From the NCBI GenBank assembly GCA_025617745.1, contig CM046856.1:46243049-46307048 (forward strand): DNA of 64,000 nt. Reading direction: 5' to 3'. The translations under genes were made by a program, and so were the position numbers. Below, in pieces: positions 40,001 to 55,000 of the stretch. The DNA comes from Heliocidaris erythrogramma. Its lineage: Eukaryota; Echinodermata; Echinoidea; Camarodonta; Echinometridae. Numbering within the stretch: position 1 is the first letter of the stretch; every line of letters begins with the position of its first letter. The notes below the pieces were generated by a model that was given only the letters and a program-made list of their open reading frames with translations, searched no databases and was not told the DNA's origin.

Positions 40001-43000
40001 GGGTTTACACACCTTTACGACTTTGTTTGCATTCTGCTTAGTCTACATACACGTAATACTCAAACGACTATAAAAAAAACATAATGCCACTTGACAATGC
40101 AATTACATCAGAAACATTTTTTCTAATTGGCATTGTTTTAATGTATACTAATTACCAAACACACAATTTCCTCCTGATGAAGTGCTTTAAAATGAGAGTA
40201 AATGAGGAATCTATTTCTGTAGAAAACGCATTGTCTGTTGAGAGCCAGAAGGGCATTACGTCTGTGTGGAAGTATATGAGTTAACGCCCTTCTGGCTCCA
40301 AACAGATGATATTATAAAACAAGTACACTGCATCAATATACCGCTTCGGTAATGTACGGTATGCAAATTTTATACATACCTTTAAAACAAAGGTTGTTCT
40401 TGACAACCTGAAAGCTTGCCAGACATAGCAACAAATAATGTATGCAAAGTGGATTCCAAGCTGGATTCCAAGCATTGAGGCTCATTTATAAAAAGCAGGT
40501 TAATGGAATAGCTCGTCACTAGGTGCTCAGTGAATATATGTGCATAAATTTGTATACATTACAGAAGCGGTCTATTGTTTACCCTCAATTATCAAATACA
40601 TGTACATGTAGCCAAAACCAAATTTGTCTTATAGCCTAACCTGTAATCAGTTTTATCTTGCTTACATTTCATAGGATGAAAACAGTAGTATTTTGTTCAA
40701 AAGCAATAGCATGATGCAGTTAATTCATTTCACAATCAATTCCTATTACAAAACAAAGATCTAGGCCTGCATTACATTCAGTACTTGAAATAAGTCTTTT
40801 ACTTTATAGCATTTAGCTTCGTTAAGCAAAATGGCTTTCAGAAAACGTCTTGAGTATTTTAATTTTGTAGGTCACCTTTAAGTGAAAATTCTTAAGCTGT
40901 TTAATAGCCATTGTGACATCACATTTAGAGCCAAAATATTTAAGCCGAAAACTGAGTAAAACACTCTAATTTCTACCAAAGTATTGAACTGAACAGTAAA
41001 TGCCAACTTTGATCTGGAGATGATCCATTGATTTTTTTATTTCCCCTGAATATAAATTGGTTTTTATACTTACTGGAAACTCTGACAAGATAACCTGATT
41101 GAGCAGTGTTGAAATAGCATAGAAGGAACCAACATTAACACCTGAAAACAAAATGACAAAAGGGAAAAAAGAATATATAGAAATAAGTAAATCTGTAACT
41201 AAGTGGACTGCTTTCAATGCTAACTATAATATGGGTATTTCCATAAATAAAGGTCCCAATTTGTGACATTTGTGACATACTAAACAGAAAATTTCCAGAG
41301 GATGAAAATCATGAAATGCTTTGAAATGAGAGTAAATTTGCCTACTTTAGACTGTACTATTTCATGTACATGTACTGTATTTTATATGTTGAGCCTGATC
41401 AGTTAGTCACGGATGGACATTTGACAAATTTTGAAAGTTTGAAGGCCTGTAGAAATTAAGTATTCAATCAAAGAGAGCTATTTAATGTTTTATTGTGAAG
41501 GGCATCACTGAAGGAGTTGAAATTTGATAAAATTTGGTTGCCATGGTTGTCTAGCAACATTACAATTCATAAAATATTCAGTGTCACGGACGGACAAAAT
41601 GCCTACTCTTAACCAGTCAGGCTCTGTTGTAGTTTTAAAAACTTCAGATGCACCAAATTTTAGCTGTGATACTGAATTTTAAATAAACCTTCTTGATTCA
41701 GATTCCAATTATACATATAGCACAATCATAGTGTTTTTTGTTCTTGCTTTTCAAAAGTGGCATTCACTCAATGTCATAATTTTCCTTATTATGTTTTAAG
41801 TGTCCTCTGAGCAGTAATGAGATCAGGTGATAACAATTTTTTTTTCTCTCCAGATGCAAATAGAAGTGTTTACATTCTGAAATTCACCTTCAGGGTAATC
41901 ACATTTTGGCGTAATCCTAGTAAATATAAGGGATTATAAAGTAAAGAGTCACTTCTGATTTACATAATTGTTTTGAGAACTGACAAAGAGGTTCCCGTTC
42001 CTCATATATATACGTAATACAAATTGAAATGTTTGTTTAGCAACAGACAATTAAAGATCACATTGCAAGAAAATCACAAATATGGCAATTAATGTATCAC
42101 TAGAAACTGGGAAGCTTACAGATGGCAATCGTATAAGTTTTATGTCAACTGCGTATCTGATGATTATAAAAACAACATAAATAAAAGCTCTTCTAAGCAT
42201 CTGGAATATCCAAGGATTCGCCAGAAATATAGCGATGTTTTGATGTCGTCACACTAGGGATCGATCCTGCTTAAGCAGACGACGTCCTATAATGAATGAA
42301 CGTAATTGCAATGCAATTATTTATCAAAATAAAGAGTTTGGTATATTTAAACATGACCTTATTTCACACCATTCTAAAAGGGAAAGTGAAACTGATTCTG
42401 ATAACTAAAACCGTTTGATTGTAAATACGCAGGAGAAGGGTCAATGATCAATGAAATAAACCCCATTTTCAAATTGAAAAGCCCTCCGAATAATAGCACT
42501 GAGGGTATTCGTTCCCTCTTGAAACGCCGAACATGCCCCGGTGCAAGCAGCTGAAAATACAATGGCGTCTTATTTTGTTTACAAGTGACTGATTCCTTTA
42601 TTTTTTAACGCTGCATTTTTCATCAAAATAATACCATACACGAAGTTAAGAGTGAGGCAACAGACTAACATTAAGACTGACGCTAGTCAAGTAAGAGAAA
42701 TAAGTGAAGAGGAGATGACAAAACAGGCACTGAAAAATGTGTAAGATGTTATGGGACATCGTCTGCTTAGACAGGACTGGCCCCTAGTGTGTCGTCACAC
42801 ATCTCAGCAGCGTTCGAGGAGCTCTTCAGCTGCTATATATCGGGGCTGTATTTTACCGTTTTATAATTGATAATAATCATTACCTCAAATGTTTCCAAGC
42901 ATTGAATTTGGATAACCTTGTTTAATTTATGCCATATATGCAATAAAAAGTAATAAGCCAATATTTACTTTGATGGAATTTTCTTGTAATGTGATCTTTA

Positions 43001-46000
43001 ATAATCAATGCATAACACTCGACAGTTAGGTTAATCTTATATTATACAAAATCGAACTCTCTCTCTCTCTCTCTCCTACATGTACATGTACAAGCTTCCT
43101 TTATTGAGTAGTAAAACAAATAATGACCTACATTCTGAAAGAGAGAGATAAGGGCAATATGTAGGACCGATTCATATCCTTATCTTCAATACCTAATTCC
43201 CTAACAACAACCTTCTAGACTTGTAAACATTGCCAATGCATCTCAATATCTAAAAATGTACATCACAAGTTACTGTAGATTTTAATAAAATCTCCTTTCA
43301 CACACTGATTTAAATACCTTGCCTTTTTGAATAGAAATTTTAATCAGATTTTGCAAGAGGAAATGTCATGTGAGAAATATTTTGCTTGTACATGTAACTG
43401 TCTCAGCCAACGTGATTTTACTTAAAGGACAAGTAACCCCACGTGATATTCTAGATGCACCTATTGTCTGCTACGTCTTTCCATGGAGGCTGCCATTTTG
43501 TGCATGACACGGATCATTAGGTACCATATGCATTGATAATAGCCTACCTTTACAACAGATACGTCGCTTTGTTCTGATTGTATTACGATTGTTATTGGCC
43601 ATGGGCCTAGATAATTGACAACCCATGAGTTCTAATAGCCATCCTGTAAAGCAGATTCCTCGCTTTGTTTTGGTATTGTTACGATTGTCTCCGTCCTTGA
43701 CGTCAATTCTCCGTCCTTGACGTATATTTTTTATGAAGTATATTTTTTATGAACAAATTAAGACCTTTTAAAAAATATATAAAACTAAACTTACATTTCA
43801 GAATATGTGACTTTATCTAATATATATTTGTCCTCTAAAAATCAATTACAAGTTAACGATGAAGGAAATTTTACTTGGGATGAAAAATATGTTCGTGTAC
43901 ACATAAAGTAATGGCAGCCCCCTTATTATTGCTAGCAGACGATAACTTGGCTGGAAAATAGTGATTTATATCTATATCCTGTGTTTTTACATGAAATTGC
44001 ATGTATCAAATAAGAGGCATATACTACACCATTCAAAATAAGCTAATTCATACGCTGAGGTTAATTTCCCTTTAAATATTTTCTCTTTTCATTTCACAGG
44101 ACTGAACACTATTTTGTTGATTTGGTGCCCAAAAATACTGATAAAAATACAAAGCAGCATGTATCTACAGTTAAATCAAGAATTCTGTAACTTTTAAAGG
44201 GGGAAGTCCACCTTGGTATTTAGCTGACTTGAATAAAAGCAGAAAAAATGAGAGAAACAGATTATTGAAAGGTTGAGCAAAATCCAACAAGAAATAAGAA
44301 AGTTATGAATTTTTGAAATTGTAATCAATCAAACACAAATTGGCAACTCCGTGACGTATCTTGTAAAATCCTCTCCCATTTGGTCTGTACAGAAACTTTA
44401 ATAAATTTTTATTTTGTTACTTTGTTAATGAAGGAATACAAAGATACCTCATGGAGTTGCCAATTTGTCTTTGATTGATTATAACTTTAAAAATGCATAA
44501 CTTTCTTATTTTTTATCGGATTTTGCTCAAACTTTCAAAGATCTGTTTCCCTAAGTTTTCTCCTTCTTTGAATACCAACTTGATATCAGGGTGGACTTAC
44601 CCTTTAAGTTCGCTAAAAGATTTTAAACAAAGATTGAACTTTAAACAAAAAAACATGAGCAGAGAGGGGGGGAGTGGGTGTCCTCACTCTAAGTTATGTG
44701 CGGAATGGACACAATCAACTTTGCTCAACTCATTGTTAAGATTTACCTCTTTCTTCATGTTATGCTTACACTCAAATACTTCCTGTTTTAACAACAACTA
44801 CTCGCTTGGCTTGTACACAGTTTCGTAAGTTTGAGCAGTTGCTGTTGCTGTCCCGTATGAACCCTCATGTTATTAGTCGGTCATTGTTTAAACCTTTGTG
44901 GTCTTGTAAACTTAAAGTTTTAAAACTATGACAAACCGTGCCAACATATATGTGTGATATAGTCGGGCAACAAATTTGCTCTCCTTATACTTGTTTAGTT
45001 GACTGATAGTCCCATGTTGTTTGTACCAGCATCTAAATTGCTATTCCAGAGCTGAATTTCCTGTAAAATGCTTTCCCTTCTGCTCTGTATTTCTCATTCT
45101 TTCTTTTTATTTTTCTCCATGAAACTTGAGTAAACTACTTGAGCAAAGTTTACAGGTAATCAATGTTTATTCCTCCATAAAAAGTAATGTATACTTTTAA
45201 ATTACTGTACAGGTCTGTTACTACATGTATTACTTGGATAATTTGTGAGAAAATACATGTCGTACATAATTGTCTTTACACAATAACTAATGAGTACTTT
45301 TAAGAGCTGATTGTATGTTTACTGTTGATTGTAACTTGGTAGGCGAGTCTAAAGTCTCGTTAATGGCCCTAACTGATTGACGCGACTTAAATCAAAGACA
45401 TTGTCCTCCATTGGGCCTTTAAAGGGAATAGTGCCAAGCTTCAACAAGAAATACATGTATGTTGTTCAGTATGTTTTTCTAACTGTACGGAAGAACAATA
45501 GACATTATTCAGGTCAAAGTGAGAGCATGTATAAGAATGAAAGTTCACCTTTTCTTTCTCCACATACAAATTAAAGGGGAACGAAAGGCAACAAACATTA
45601 GCCTATAATCATGTAGATAATTGTCAGCCTATTACAAATATCTTGAAATTAATCCTATTTGATTAATCAAATCAAAGTATTTTCAAGATATTTTGAACAG
45701 GCTGACAATTTTCTACATGATTATCAGCTAATGTATATTTCGTTTCATTCTCCTTTTATAATGTCCAATGACTGGAGCTGTTTTTTTTTTAGTGCGTACA
45801 TATGATGCAATCCTTAAGCGCAGGCCTACTAACTCAGCTCTTCTCTACAATCACACCAATGTGTTAGCCAAGTGCAACACTCCATGAGGAAAATGTCCTG
45901 AAAGTCATTTTTAGCCATCTCAGACACCCGTCAGGATAGAAATCGATGTGCTGTATGGTGTTGTGGGCTGTCAGTCAGGGTCTTACGGTTCAAATCCCGA

Positions 46001-49000
46001 TTTAAGCCCATTGCACAGAAGGTGTTCATCAACTGTGCCAAATGAATTCAATGCAATTTATGCCAAACTGAAAGGTGAGGAAAAAAGGCCCGCTACAGAT
46101 AGTGAAGGTGGCACACAAGTTGTCACACCAATGTTCCCCAGGCACTCATTTCTTTGTGTAGATTGTTACGCTAGTGTTCTGTAGAATCATTTTTTCAGAC
46201 AAATCCGAAGTCTTGTGCTAAGCCATCGGACCCAGCTTGGAGGGTCCTATTCTGTGCATTTATATGCTTCAATATCCCTGAATGGCACAACGGAAATAAC
46301 ACCTTATATGCAACAGGCCTCGGGCATTTCGAGTTTATTAGAGTTTGTGCCTGTAAACTTGGTCTTTACACACAGGTTTACAGGACTGAGATGCTTACCA
46401 TATGTGATGAGGAGAAGGACGAAAGGCACATTCTTGAAGAGGGAGATGATGGATTCTTTATAGGATCTACCCTCTGTGGACTTCTGGGAATCATACTTGG
46501 CCTTACTAGGAGGCATCGGTGGCTTGTCTTGGTAAACTGGTAGATGAAGAGAAAAACAAAAAAACAAACAAAATATTATGACCACCTCAATGTGAAATAA
46601 GTCAATTAAAGACACATCATGTTGTAAAAGCAGTTTTATATCGTCATATGCAGTTTATCCTCCCCTAAAAATTACAACCGGCATTTGGGTATCGATTAAG
46701 AAAGAAATTATCTTGTAATATGCAAAGCCATACAGGATTATGAAAGTATAACTATTTCACCACCAGTCAGTGAAGATCCTGTCCGATTCGGTTCAGTAGT
46801 CATGAAGAAATAGGGATTTTTGTAAAGCATGTCATGGGTCCCTTTCTTCCATGTTTTGTCACCTGGATGTTCTTGGCATCCATATGAATGAAAACATTTT
46901 GTTCACCCTACACAGGTTTACTAACAGATTAAAATGTTTGCAGCAACAATAACAAGATGAAGACCGATGATAACTATGATGATAAATGAAGCACTGCCAT
47001 AACAATTATAGCAGATAAAAAAAAAAAACAGTAACTTTCTTTTCAAACCATTCAAAAGGAGTGTGGAATTGTTCATTGTGCTTTGTGAGTCTCCCTTCTG
47101 TCAAACTTGGACTGAAGGGACTGATGACATCATGTACATGTATGTTTTATAAATCACTATATCTTTGTGACTACTGGACCAATTCATATGGGATCTTTAC
47201 TGAGTGGTAGAGAAAAAGAGATTGCACGACGATTTCTTATAATTATTATTATTAAGTATTTTGCGTCACCTGTGCCTGGGAGGGGAAAAGCGAACAGAAT
47301 CACTGTAACCCTCAGGTCTCTCCTCCCGGTGTAACTGATTTGGATTTGCAGGTGTACCACTACACCGGGGTTTCCCCCTACTCTTATTTGAATAGTAAAG
47401 TGGGTTCTTAATGTGCAAAGGTGGTAACTGTCCTCTACACGGGACGTCCAGTTAACGTCCTATCCGAGGGACAAAGTGTTTTCCACTGTAACATAGCCTG
47501 CGTCTATGAAACAAGGGAGGGGCACGTTAACACACAAAGCAGGCTTCAGTCATCCGCCCGGGGTGGATTCGAACCCACGATCTTTGGTTCGACAGGCAGA
47601 CGCTTTACCGACCGAGCCAACTCGCCTCTTTCGTAATCGATTCGCAAATGCCGGTTGTAATTTAGTCAAAATTTTCGGTACACCCTGGATTTTAAGATGA
47701 CATTTTACTTCAATGTCTATTCCCCACAAAATAAGTTTATCTATGCACTTACAACTGTACTGAAGGTCCAAATGGTTATGATATATTCTGATACATTCAG
47801 GTCTGATTTACTTTCAATGTGCTGGTTAGCATAGTTATTGGATAGGTGTGACCATTCTTTAAATATGTATACTTAAATACAAACTTTGTTATTTATAAGT
47901 ATCTCTTGCATCTTGATCACAAATGTTATCTCTGTAACTTACATCCGCAGTCTGAAAGGTAACCTGGGCAAAACAAAGTGGGGGGGGGGGGGGGGGCAGG
48001 GGTAAAGTCTACCTGAGACTGCCCAAGGTGGACTGGGGTAATTAATGCAGAGGCAATATTTTGGGATATAAAACAGAATACTTTTAATCCACTGATATAA
48101 TTTCTAACTGCTCTGTCAAAGGTATAATTCTGTGCAAATGAGAAAGGTTATGTGAGAGAGTTACAAAATACAAAAACAAATTCATATTCAAAGAAATGCC
48201 AAAGTGACCTTGTACACCTACATTATGCTTGTAGTTATCTGACTTTCAAGAAGTTTGGCCTCATTATCACAGATAACTTGAGCATCTAATCTAAAATCTC
48301 ATTTCCATTTTAAAAACCACTGCTCTGTCATTTTACAGGTGCTTTGGAGGATATCATTTCCTGGAGTATTATCATTATCGTCTATTGTGGACAGCAATAA
48401 TAGCCATTTGCAATTTTTACTCCGGAAACAGTTTACACATAGAGCTTCTAGTGACATCCTTAGGCTATACATGTACCAGCAGATATCTGCTAACCTATAT
48501 AACTCTCAAGTGGCAGATCCAAGGGTGGGGTTTCGTGGGGGAGACCCCCCCCCCCCCCCTTAAAAAATCGAAAAGGGTAGACAAGGTCACTTTGGGATTT
48601 TTTTTAATATAATTTTTTTTGGTACATGTATTATGTAATCTTTTTTCATTTAATCCCCCTCCCTCCTTTGAACCCAATCTGACAATCCTTTAGCGCACCA
48701 CAAATTCCAAATTATAACTCCTAATTGTGCCTTTTGGCACAAATTTCAGATCCCAAAAGACACCTGAAAAATGTGGTGACCTTTTTCTTTCTTTGTTTCT
48801 TTCTTTTTATGTCTTGTTCAATTTTTTCAAGTAACAAAGCACCTAAAAGATGTAATTATCTTTTTCTTTGTTTTTATTTTTAGTTGTTGTTCTTTTTTCT
48901 CTCTTTCTTTTTTTGTTGTTGCTTGTCACACATTTTTGGACATACATGTACATTTGGACATTAATTTTCACCATCCATAAATCTGCACTGCAGAAGGGAG

Positions 49001-52000
49001 TATTTGAATAATAACCAACTTTACCCTCAAATAATGCTTTCAGTATTTGAAGAAATGCACTCTTGCTAAGGCATCCCATCCTATGCAAATATTGACCATC
49101 ATAACAAGCAGATAGCACCTGACAATATAAAGCTTATCTTTAAAACAAAAAGAGATATATATGCATAGAAATAGTTTTTACGTTATCACTGAAATTAGGT
49201 CACAAAAATGATCCACCTACCAAATGGATTCAAACCTACTACATGTAGTATAAATCACTCTTCAGCCACAAATAATTGGCAAACTATCGTTCTTCTTCTT
49301 GCGTAATTATAACAAACATGTGTGTGCACTGTTTGGAATTAGCTTTCTTCTTTTTGTCCTTTTAGCTGCTAACAAATAAGTAGAAGTGATGAAAACATCA
49401 TTTTTCATTCCACTGATCAAAGATGGGAATGGGGGGGGGGGGGGGGGGTCATACACTAGCGCTGCCCTATGCTGGATACTCCCCAGGTAAGGATACAATT
49501 TCATATATCAAAATATGATTCACTGATCCTTAAAATTTTCATTTCTAGTAAGTGTACATCTGAAGTAATGAACATAACCAATTCAAATTTAGCATTTATT
49601 TGACTGTGTTTAATTGGTTCTGTACACTCTACAATTTCATGAAGGTTGTAATGTGCACATAAATATTTCTTTGCCTTTTCTTATTGTTTGCCTTCAACTC
49701 CACAAGTCTACACCCCTTCATTTATCCGCAATTGACACTACATGTACCCACGCTCAAATTTAGTAGCAAAGGTCAAGCTAGATGCAAATATTGACATTTC
49801 TATCCATAAACATGTACATCTTCTTCAATCAGAAGCTGATAAATATATAATACAAAACAAAATTATCTATTTATTTAGATGATTTCACCTTTAAATGATG
49901 TACATTGTTTGCATTTTCATGTCTCATCAAAGAAATAGACACAAAGCATGCCCATCATAGCAACAACTATACTGATGGCTGCACTGGAAAGTGAAATAAA
50001 ACTGTTTGCTTGTTGAAAGAACCTGTAAACAGTGTCAAATTTTTAGAGTGTAGCTACGTTCATACAGGACTTGTGGTTTCGAAACTTTAAGTTAGCGAAA
50101 CTTTAAGTTAGCGAAATAACAACTCACTAACTGCATCAAGGGTTTACACTAGCCTGAAACAAAAAGGTGAAACTACAAGCCGAGCGATCGTCGTGGTTAA
50201 CCCGGAAGTAGATACTACCGATTGTGTGTACAGTACACATACAGATCCTGCGTTCATAATTCGCGCGAAGGGTATGACCCAGAAGTTTAACGTGAACGGC
50301 AAGGTCATCGTTAACCAAAATGCTGGCGAAACCAAAACTGAGATGGAGGACCACCTACTGCTCATGGTTTCAGCGTTAACTAGGCCTAGCATTAACCACA
50401 AGCTCGCTTTTCGGTTCTAGAACTACATACATGTACCACTAAAGTTAAAAGTTTCGAAACTGCTAGTCCGTCCATACTCTGAAACTACAAGATAACTACA
50501 AGTTAACTTAGAGTTTTAAAACTACAAGCAAAACTTAAAGTTTAGCTCCCATCGTGTGAACCTGACTGAAGTAACTTTTAACCTAACTTCTACCAGCTGC
50601 CAATCATAGTGCTCAACAACATGTGTGGTGCACTAGAAAGAGATATGCCTGCTGTTGAAAATTGTGAACACTCTCTCCGCAAGGTTGAAGTTCAAGGTGA
50701 AGAACAACAGTCACAGAACACAAGAAGTCTTGTCCCTTCTTCCCCTAACTCTGCTAGCAGGGGAGAGCATTGTTGCAATGTACATGTGTTCAAGTGGATC
50801 TAACATAACATAAAAACACTATTTTTCTCAGTACTTGAGACTTGACATGTAAGTATTTTTCCTCGCTGTGTTTGAGTTGAATCAGTCCACAGACATATTT
50901 CAGTACTCACTAAGGACAAGTCATTTTACCACAAGATGCCTAACTGTATAAGGCCCTTAAAGGGTACTAATCACCACCAATGAATAAAAAAAATAGAAAG
51001 TTAATACATTCCACGTATAAACAGACCCCCCCCCCCAAAAAAAAAAAGGAAAAAAGTGAGATTTGAATTTTTTTTTTGTGTGTGAATGTGTGAATGTGTG
51101 AATGGGGGGTGGGGGGCACAATGGCAGCATGCATGTGCAGTGATTTCTTGTCACTGTCTGGGGGGAAATGATTAGCATTTACCATTGGTTGCTGTACAAT
51201 CTTTAAAATTTCCAGGGGGGATGTCCCCCCCCCCCCCCCCCCCCGACAGAAGATTCCCCCAATGACGGCAGGCCTCTTTTGAGAGAAAAAAAAACATGAA
51301 AAACAAAAACAAATTTTTTGTTCAGATGTGACATGCGAAACATCTTAAACACTGAAATGATTCCATGATTAAGAAGAGATTATAAATGCACATTTAAACT
51401 TATACGCAATATAAAAATTACAAAAATAGGTTCCTTGCTTTCTTGTTATTCAAAGGTCTGTAATTACAGACTACATGTACTTTAGACTACCTCTTTAATA
51501 CCCTGGCACATTTACTTCTTGATACACTTTATCCTACTCTACAAATTATCAAGAACACTTTTTTTTCTTTTAACTCTTTATTGCCATGGATCGAAACCCT
51601 ACACTGCCACATTATTTGGAGTATATTATTATACATGTACAATGTACATGTGCCACTCCACCATTTGTTCCACTGGTCGACCAAAGCCAGTACTTAGAGA
51701 GTTAAAGGGCAATCCAACCTTGGTGATAAGTTGATTTGTGTGAAAGCAGAAAAATAAGAAAAATAGGATCGTGAAAGTTTGAGAGAAATCGGACAAGGGA
51801 TAAGAAAGTTATGATTATTTGAAAAATGAGATCGCTACATCTATGCGAATCTCAAATTGGCAATTTGTTGAGTCGATTGTGACATACTTGTGGACAACTC
51901 TCCCGTTTGTCGTACACAAAAATATCATGAATTTGCGGTTTTCTCCGAAGCGCCTTTGCCCTCGGGGCAGTACTCAAAATATATTGCATATATATCGCAT

Positions 52001-55000
52001 ATTGTTATAGGTCCTCATGAAAGAAAAAAATCCTACTGAGTAATACATTTTGAAAAAATGATATTTTAGTCATTTTGTGTGTTGGAGTTAATAGGGGAGT
52101 TGTCCGCAACTATATCACAGTTATGTTACCTAATCGGCCAATTTGAAATTCCCATATGTATAGTGATTACAACAAAATTCATAACTTTCTTATTGTTTGT
52201 CCGATTTCGTTCAAACTTTCACCAATCTGATTCTCTGATTTTTCTCTTTCATTCAGAGCAACTTGCCATTAGGGTTGGACTTCCCTTTAATCAATTTGAA
52301 TCGCATGTACATGTAGTACAAATGGCCCATTACACACCAAATCCATATATACATGCCGGTACATTGGAGTTTGGGCTGTATCAACTCTCTAAATGATTAC
52401 AGATACAACACATTATGTGTACCCTTTCCTAATTAAAATTCATAACTCTTCTTCCATGGTTCTAATAAATGACTGCTCTTGACAGGAGCTTTATATTTGA
52501 AGAATGAGTCTCTAGTGAATACTGATCTTGCTTGTGCGATATTGCTCTCATTGAACATACATCATCATCAAAAATACATCACACAGAGTACCTCAGCCTC
52601 TTGCTGCACATCCCGGAATATAAAAATCAATCATAGACCATTTTGAGCATTTTCAGATTTTGCGCATGCGCAACTTCACCAACGTACGCGCGCGCATGCA
52701 CACTATTTTCAATTAATTTCCTTTTTAATTAACTTGCATTATGCCAAATATGGTTATGTTATGACTTTGTATTGCAGAGATATAGCATAAGACGGAATTT
52801 TACAAAATGGCGCCTAGATGACGTCACGGTGCATTGACTATGTTGAAAAAATTTCTGTGCTGAGACAACAACCATATGTACCATTGTACCAAATTTTAAT
52901 ACATTTGAATAAGCCGTTTTGGAGATATTGCGCATACAAAAATGTGGGTAGAAATAAAAATAAATAATAAAAATAAAAATGAAAAATAAATAAAGAAAAT
53001 ATCGTACAAAAACATAAGGTGGTCTGTACTTGAGGTACAGCCCACCTAACAAGATGAATGTAACTGCGTCTCCTATATATATATATGCCTCTGCTTAAAT
53101 TCAGTTGAAGGCTCAAACTGTTCTTGAAATATTCGTGATAACCAGAATAAAAGCCTACTATTTCATGTTAACTGACCTCTTTGACATTTGACCTAACACC
53201 TTATAACCCAAAAGTCTGATCACTTTATCTCCTCCTATAATCATGAATACAAAATAGTTGAGATATGGTGATAACAAAGGTAAAAACCATTACCAGTAAT
53301 TCCACATATAATGGCCTCTATGGCATGTCACCTCCGGCCATGTACCCCAAAATCTAATCAGACCATCTACTTATGGTGATACATAAATGTACTAGAAACC
53401 AAGTTTGAAGTACATACCTCTTGAGTCATTGCAAGAACGAGGCTAACACCTGAAATTTCAGAAACTGGCCTGTGACCTATGACCTATGACCTGTGACCTA
53501 CGTACCCCAAAATCTAGTCAGATCGTCTTCCTATGGTGATACACACTAGCACAAAGTTTGAAGTTCATACCTTTTGTGGTTCTTGAGTTATCGCGAGAAC
53601 GAGAAAGCGGGACGGACGGACAGACAACCCGACAACATACATGTACACGTAATGCCTCCAGCATCACCTTCGATGGGCGGATGCATAAAAAAATAGAAAT
53701 ATCACTGAAGATGATGATTAATACCCCCGCCCCGTGAGAACAGCCTTTCTTGACTTTTGGTCGAAAACTGAGGAAGTAGTTCGATCCGCAAGATTTTTCC
53801 CTGATTTACTGCCATAGATATGCCGTGTCCATGGCAACGCAGATTCCGACTCATCAGAAAAATATGTCTTGCACATCTTCCCACCAAGACCAATGTGTGT
53901 ACCAAATTTCATGACTTTCGGTCAAAAACTGAGGAAGTAGTTTGATCCGCAATGTGTTTCCTTGATTTTCTGCCATAAATATGCCGTTACCATGGCAACT
54001 CAGATTCCGACTCATCCGAAAAATATGTCTTGCACATCTTCCCATCAAGACCAATGTGTGTACCAAATTTCATGACTTTCGGTCAAAAACTGAGGAAGTA
54101 GTTCGATCCGCAATGTGTTTCCTTGATTTTCTGCCATAAATATGCCGTTACCATGGCAACGCATATTCCGACTCATCCGAAAAATATGTCTTGCACATCT
54201 TCCCATCAAGACCAATGTGTGTACCAAATTTCATGACTTTCGATCAAAAACTGAGGAAGTAGTTCGATCCGCAAGCTGTTTTCCTTGATTTTCTGCCATA
54301 AATATGCCGTTACCATGGCAACGCAGATTCCGACTCATCCGAAAAATATGTCTTGCACATCTTCCCACCAAGACCAATGTGTGTACCAAATTACATGACT
54401 TTCGGTCAAAAACTGAGGAAGTAGTTCAATCCGCAAGCTGTTTTCCTTGATTTTCTGCCATAAATATGCCGTTACCATTGCAACGCAGATTCCGACCGAT
54501 CCGAAAAATATGTCTTGCACATCTTCCCACCAAGACCAATGTGTGTACCAAATTTCATGACTTTCGGTCAAAAACTGAGGAAGTAGTTCGATCCGCAAGA
54601 TTTGCAACGGACCCACCGACCGCCCGCCCGCCCGCCCGCCCGCCCGACCGCCCAACCACCCAACCATCGACTGATTCCAGTATACCCCCTTCAAACTTCG
54701 TTTGGCGGGGGTATAAAAATAATATATATTCATAAACTATAGGTGATCCTGTATTTGCTCATGAGACTTTTGCTTCAGGATTTATTCCATCAAAAGTATA
54801 GGGTTAGGGTAGAAAGTGGGTTTTAGGTTAATTTTAGGCCTTAGGGACAGGGTTAGGTTTAAAGTTGGATCCAGGGTTGAAGTTAAGAATTCAGTAAAGA
54901 TTGGATGCTGGCCGCAGAGCACTTGTGGCAGGAGCATGTGTTATACATACAACCAAACTACATACTTGCAAGAATAAGGATGAGTAGAGCAGTGGTGATG

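Noticed and set aside
47550..47640. Functional tRNA gene
   Set aside because: Good A and B boxes, but no clean acceptor and anticodon arms; the sequence continues into a repeat body, as in a SINE.
50193..50420. 75-residue open frame as a small gene
   Set aside because: No recognisable domain, and it sits inside a repeat-like element.
53702..54733. Repeated [18 protein letters not shown] peptide as a repeat protein
   Set aside because: Frames are broken between monomers and lie antisense in a tandem DNA repeat; coding is incidental.
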